From: Tribonema minus
Lineage: Eukaryota > Sar > Xanthophyceae > Tribonematales > Tribonemataceae
DNA length: 64,000 nt
Assembly (NCBI GenBank): GCA_017506865.1
Contig: JAFCMP010000192.1
Span: forward strand, 28,830-92,829
Direction: 5' to 3'
The translations under genes were made by a program, and so were the position numbers. The notes beneath the pieces are model-generated. The model was not told the origin of the DNA. It did not search any database and saw nothing but the letters and a program-made list of their open reading frames with translations. Positions 59,901 through 64,000 of this stretch are shown here, piece by piece (position 1 is the stretch's first letter; the number at the start of each line of letters is the position of its first letter).

Positions 59901-62900
59901 TTAGACATATTGTGGCCAAAGAAGACAGCAGAACCAAAGATATTAACAAAAGATAACAACCAGCACGACAGAAATAGGGCAATATGACTCCCAAACCTCA
60001 CTGCTGCAGCTTTAGGGCAACTCTGCGTGCGGGCAATGTTGGACCTCCAAAGTGGGCCGAGTTGCACGCAGATGACACGCTGATGAGCGTGTTGAGCGAA
60101 ATCCGCCTACACTTCGCTGCTTGGGCATTGCTGCATGCAGCACTCTGTGACAGTCATCAGCCTCTCATTTGATACGTGATTCTTGGGTTTGAGAAGACAA
60201 TGGACGCTTTTTATCTCAGACTGCCAGAAGCAACTTTCGAACCTTTTAAAGTGGCCTTGATGAAGTTGTCAATAGTCACGGTCACGACCATTCTTGCCTG
60301 ACCAAAGCAGCCTCTAGTGTGGCTTCAAGACAGTAGCGCCAAAGTCGCGGCTGCGCGCGCATGCTGCCGCACAACAACTTGCCATGCTGTCATTGCTGCA
60401 TCGGAGCGGCTGTGGCATGGCGCTAAGGCCTCGAAAAGGGTTGATGCTGCTGCATCACTGCTACCAGCACTCCACGATGGGCCTGCCTCTGCCCGCTGCA
60501 GTGCAGGTAGCTCTACTGTTGCTGCACATTTCTTCTTGAGGCTGGCACCGTGCTCAGTGCCCATTGCCTGTGTACGTGCTGTTGTTATGTTTGCGTTTGC
60601 CAGTTCAGAGAACGTCTCTCGTAAGAACCTCAACAATTGCCTGACAAATGGGTCAATCCAAAAATCTACTTGACTGGGCGAGCTTGCAATAGTTGCAACC
60701 AAATTCAAGCTGGAGTATGATGCTGCAGAGGCCGTCATCACCTGCAGTGCAAACCCAATGTTGACTTTCAGCTCTGCGATAAATTAAATGTGAGACACAC
60801 GAAGTACTTCCTCTGTCCCATAAATATGTTGACCGAAAAGTGACGTCAAAGCTAACTTTTGCAAATTTCAATGATATGACATAAAACCATGCCCATCTGA
60901 AAGCTGACAGTGTCACGCTTCAGCCGATACCCTCACATGTTGACAGTTACCAGATTTATACCGCGAAAGAAATCGGCAAAGCCGCCGAAACCGGTTTCGA
61001 GCTGCGGTTTGGCGGCAAAAACCTTTGAACTGACAAGAGTTGCAGTTTTGCGTTTGAACACACCATCGCGGCACATGCACAGTGCACACCACACATACCA
61101 CCATAACTGAAGGGAGCTCGCACAGCTATTGATGATGACTTTATGTTTGGAATTGATACGCACACCGTGCGGCGAGAAGGCGCCGGTGGGCAGCAAGCCG
61201 GGGTTGTGGTGGGGGATCATGATTGGAGCTGGGTGACAGGCGAGTGGGTACATCTCGCTGGCCCGATGGCCCAGCATGCATCAAGTGCATGCTAACGCTT
61301 TCTTGTGCAGCACACATCGTGCAGCGAGGCCGTATCGCCGGTAGGTACGCTGTACACATGCTGCACAGCAGGTCCCTGGTGTTGCTGCTAACGCGACAGC
61401 GTGAAAACTGATCAGCCACATTGTGGGCTAGACTGCTTCAATGATGCTGTGGAGTGCTTGTGTCTGAGAGCATGCTATTATTGCATGGTTTCAGGCACTT
61501 GCATAGGCCGGTGTTCTCACAGCAGCCTTGAAGGCTTCTTGCCGGTCGTACCTAGCATCGGATGACCTGTCAGTATGCCCTGCAACCGGCAGGTGCTATA
61601 GTGGTTTGCTGATGCATTCAGCCACCAGCATTTGTTGCAAAGCTCAAGCATTGGTATAGCTTTGGGTTTACCAGTTAGTGTGCTGCATGGGCGTCTGCAC
61701 CATCAGCTAGCCACATAGTCCTTCAGAAGGCCACAGCGTGCTTACACCAACCTCAAGTGACAGTACCGTTATGCACCGCCATGCAGCTATACATGGTATT
61801 GTGACCCAATAATTGACCAACTTTCTTGACCTGATGTACCTAAAACAACCCTGCAGCAAATGGGGTTCCAAAATAGTGTTGGCAGCAGACAATGCCTGCA
61901 ACGTGGTTGCCATGCGGTCGTGTGCACCTCTACGGTATTGGCCGTCACACGGCCAAATCGAGGAGTTGGGAGCTCAGGATCTGAGAGAGTGCAGTCCTGG
62001 ACATAGCTAACAATGTTTATTAAAGGACAGTCTGCACACCTCTTTGATGCTGAAATGTTAATGATTGTCAATAGAATGGTCAACATACTTATGGGACGGA
62101 GGAAGTATGTCACATCACAGCTTCCCTGTACATGTGCAAAAAGCTTGCGCAACAGACCAACCACAGGAGGGGGTCACTGCTTGCCCCCCTTTCCCTTGAG
62201 CCCTTGAGCCCTTTGAAGTGGACCGCGCAGCGCATTCGAAAGAGGTGAAGGCTAATGCAATGCCGCACATCCAGCTTGTTTTAGTGACGCATTGAACATG
62301 GTGTATGCGTCCAAACTGTGAAATCTCATCGGGCAATTGTCAAAAAGCGTCAATCCCTCCACTTCAGTGGGTACCGAGAGATTGCCATGGCCAACCAGTC
62401 TAGTAGAGGTTAGGCCACAACTGCTGACTCTCGGATAGACAAGTGCATCTGCGTGCTGACACACTGGAATATTCTACAACCCGCAGTCTCTGCTGTTTGT
62501 TTGAGCAGCCAAAAAGCATACTTGTCTCTTATCAAAATGGTAACAGTAGTTTAATTTAACTGATTTCTGGCTCCAAACAAAAAAACATGTGTGTAACACC
62601 ACAGCAGCGACAGCAGCGCCCAGCAGATGTCTCGTCCATGATTGTAGACCACATCTGCAATCGCCTGGATTGATGGCCCGTCTCTGAGCGCAACGTCATC
62701 TAGTGTTTTGTGCCTGTAGGGCGTGTAGCATCGCATGGTTCCATCATTACACGAAACAGCAAAGATGAAAGTTGTCGTCCCCACACTGGCGTGCTGTTAC
62801 ACTGCTGAGAGCGATGGTGGTTGTTATGGTTCTTCGAGATCTATTGTTCGCAGTTCAATGCCAGTCAACCAGAGCGTGGTGGACACGAAGGCTAGCTCAA

Positions 62901-63220
62901 ACAATGATCATAATTCTGTTCATGTTGTCTTCACTGACACGCGCACCGCTGCTGCAGGTCACTCACATGGCCCAGAGTACCCATCCTTGCAGTATCCATT
63001 GGCAGCATTCGCGCTGTCCGCGCCAGCTGCAACGTAGACGCGCCCACCCTCGCACGCCGACTCTTCGTAAGCACTTGTGCACCACCACGTACTCCTCTGA
63101 CCCGCGCCAGCTGAAACGTCGCATTGCCGCGGCCAATAGCCTGCTCCAGTGTTACTGTCTCCACCACGGTGCCGGCCTGCGGACAGGGAAATGCCGTCCG
63201 ATCGCAGACGGTGCAGTGCC
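53941..63220 (-). CDS. Cys-rich (GCC2/GCC3, EGF-like) multi-pass membrane protein, 5' incomplete
   Basis: Minus-strand exons with matching phases: about 62967-63140 (5' limit unsure), 57241-57515, 54806-55672 and 53941-54342. The first two, 5.45 kb apart, join into KDGYSGPY|CAVCADGF, the Cys-rich repeat typical of this family. One membrane helix follows (AYTALLIAFLAAAAAALYV). Exon 3 has VSGFMSISGLELAEPFQSF, several helices, a cytoplasmic Ser/Ala loop and YHSKAQAWELVECARRLMLT. Exon 4 adds more helices (ALIVYFASLSALLLKV, VLVMLTVALIGAALLQILF). Such proteins are large surface receptors or channels of unknown function, common in volvocine algae and stramenopiles. The end at 53941 assumes read-through of a GTAAGT at 54030. 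Upstream of 63140 the frame changes (CDRTAFPCPQAGTVVETV), so there is an unseen intron or a frameshift. Confidence 0.65.
58441..58940 (+). pseudogene. Decayed coding-like fragment, unknown
   Basis: GC-rich, codon-like sequence in an AT-richer intron. The first frame reads ISKQPGYRADTFIVPGSLHF and EVYMRKGVVLNTTVV before a stop at about 58584. Other frames continue with IVFHNSALSSMLVLFVQEL and LAEHVNAYVRGQDNLAAYNP. The changes of frame and stops indicate a broken gene or element. No family recognised; a captured gene fragment or viral remnant are both possible. Confidence 0.4.
59733..59912. repeat. AT-rich imperfect tandem duplication
   Basis: The block GGTTTGGGTGATAAC-CTTCCTCT followed by TATGATTATACAATCGAAAA and TGATTAGAC occurs twice (about 59735-59800 and 59840-59910), with an extra copy of the first word between them. 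Confidence 0.82.
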
Positions 63221-64000
63221 AATCGCCGCTGCTGGAGCTCTTCAGCGCAACAAAGCTGCTCCACAGCAACTGCGTTCTGCCTCAAGTCCGACCGGTGTTG
63301 AAGTACGCGTGTTGCCAAATGGCGGGAGCGTAGTCACGAGCTTGCGCAGCTGAGACGACGTCAACATCCGGACGCAGGTGTTTGCCAGCCAGGTAGCCAC
63401 TCCCGGACGAGCCGAAGCACGGACATAGCAGCTCGAGCAGCAGAATTGTCGGCGAAGGTCCAGGTGCTATACATGCTACTGTCTGGATGACAGCAGCAGC
63501 AACGCAGGAAGGTACAATACTAATATCATGTAACGTAAAAAATCACGAGTTTGTTGGGCAAATCATATTTGATGCCCGCATGTAGGTCAGGCAGTGGGTC
63601 GCAAGATTGGTGTGCTTTGCGTGCACTGTGAACATAATTAATTTGGTGCTGCAAGTTCAAATGCCGCCATGTGCGCGCCAAGGAAAAGACGGTAGCAGAA
63701 GCAATGCTTATCGTTTTGCAGAAAGCAATGGCATCGTTATGACGTCATTGCTGTTACTACTTGCTTCAGTGCGCACTGCACAACAGGGCTAAAAGGACGC
63801 GCAATCCTCACTTAACACCTGCTCTGTGGCCTACATCCACAAAGTTGTGGCATAATCAAGTACCGCAGTGTTTGATGAATGTCAGACGACTCACCGAATT
63901 TGATGGCACGGTCGCAAGTATGCCCGCTCCTTTAGCTTGCAGTGTTGCTGGCAAATGACACAGCTGTGATTATGATCATGTCCTCAGCCAGCTGCAAGTC
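63221..64000. other. Unresolved 5' region of the membrane-protein gene
   Basis: A minus-strand frame at about 63270-63420 (GKHLRPDVDVVSAAQ, YAPAIWQHAYFNTGR) looks coding and could be an upstream extracellular exon of the gene, but I cannot fix its splice sites. The rest to the window end shows nothing recognisable. Confidence 0.35.

Larger units (their letters stand above)
57516..62966. other. 5.45-kb intron of the membrane-protein gene with inserted material
   Basis: Bounded by a GTGAGT donor (62961-62966 on the minus strand) and a CCCGCAG acceptor (57516-57522). It holds a decayed coding-like fragment at 58441-58940 (+), a duplicated AT-rich repeat at 59733-59912, and otherwise sequence without recognised genes on either strand. 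Confidence 0.55.

Noticed and set aside
60910-61110. Short frame with Lys/Pro-rich peptide on the plus strand
   Set aside because: No homology recognised, no splice context, and similar-length frames occur by chance throughout this region.
1-64000. tRNA and rRNA genes
   Set aside because: Looked for GGTTCGAATCC-type T-arm motifs and rRNA-like conserved stretches and saw none I could support; a covariance-model scan would be decisive.

Overview
The window is nuclear DNA of an intron-rich, flagellated eukaryote, probably a microalga or related protist. Nearly every recognised gene is cut by short GT-AG introns. DNAAF11 implies motile cilia. A plant/protist-type phosphomevalonate kinase implies a mevalonate pathway. 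The ribosomal protein eL20 carries the motif [16 protein letters not shown], which as I remember the family is not the land-plant or chlorophyte form. I therefore cannot place the organism more precisely than 'protist/alga' from sequence alone.

Layout. Bases 1-1515 hold the 3' end of an unidentified PH-like protein gene. From 4.2 to 29.2 kb lies ordinary housekeeping sequence: RPL18A/eL20 (+), phosphomevalonate kinase (-), RPS12/eS12 (+), RanBP1 (-), the ciliary assembly factor DNAAF11/LRRC6 (+) and nucleoporin NUP54 (+). Exon phases close perfectly in all six. PMK/RPS12 and RanBP1/DNAAF11 are divergent pairs about 200 bp apart. Two DNA transposons sit in introns: a 1066-bp hAT-like element with an 8-bp target duplication in RPL18A, and a 435-bp foldback MITE in DNAAF11.

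From 31 to 39 kb the sequence becomes accessory: a LINE relic, tandem repeats, then a compact, essentially intronless and heavily frameshifted array of unknown ORFs (33.3-38.7 kb) that looks viral or mobile. From 39.5 to 45.4 kb lies the most interesting locus: a complete Deltex-type E3 ligase gene (two WWE domains, RING, DTC) on the minus strand, head-to-head with a WWE plus PARP-catalytic ADP-ribosyltransferase gene on the plus strand. This resembles the DTX3L/PARP9 pair of vertebrates. From 46.0 to 53.9 kb there is another compact accessory block: intronless unknown ORFs, a broken IS4-like transposase, a LINE with reverse transcriptase that interrupts it, minisatellites, and a 5'-truncated reverse-oriented LINE copy.

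The last 10 kb hold a minus-strand gene for a Cys-rich multi-pass membrane protein. Its exons are separated by a 5.45-kb intron. Frameshifts and stops are concentrated in the accessory blocks; the six fully modelled housekeeping genes and the Deltex gene have none, so the breaks are more likely decay than general sequencing error.
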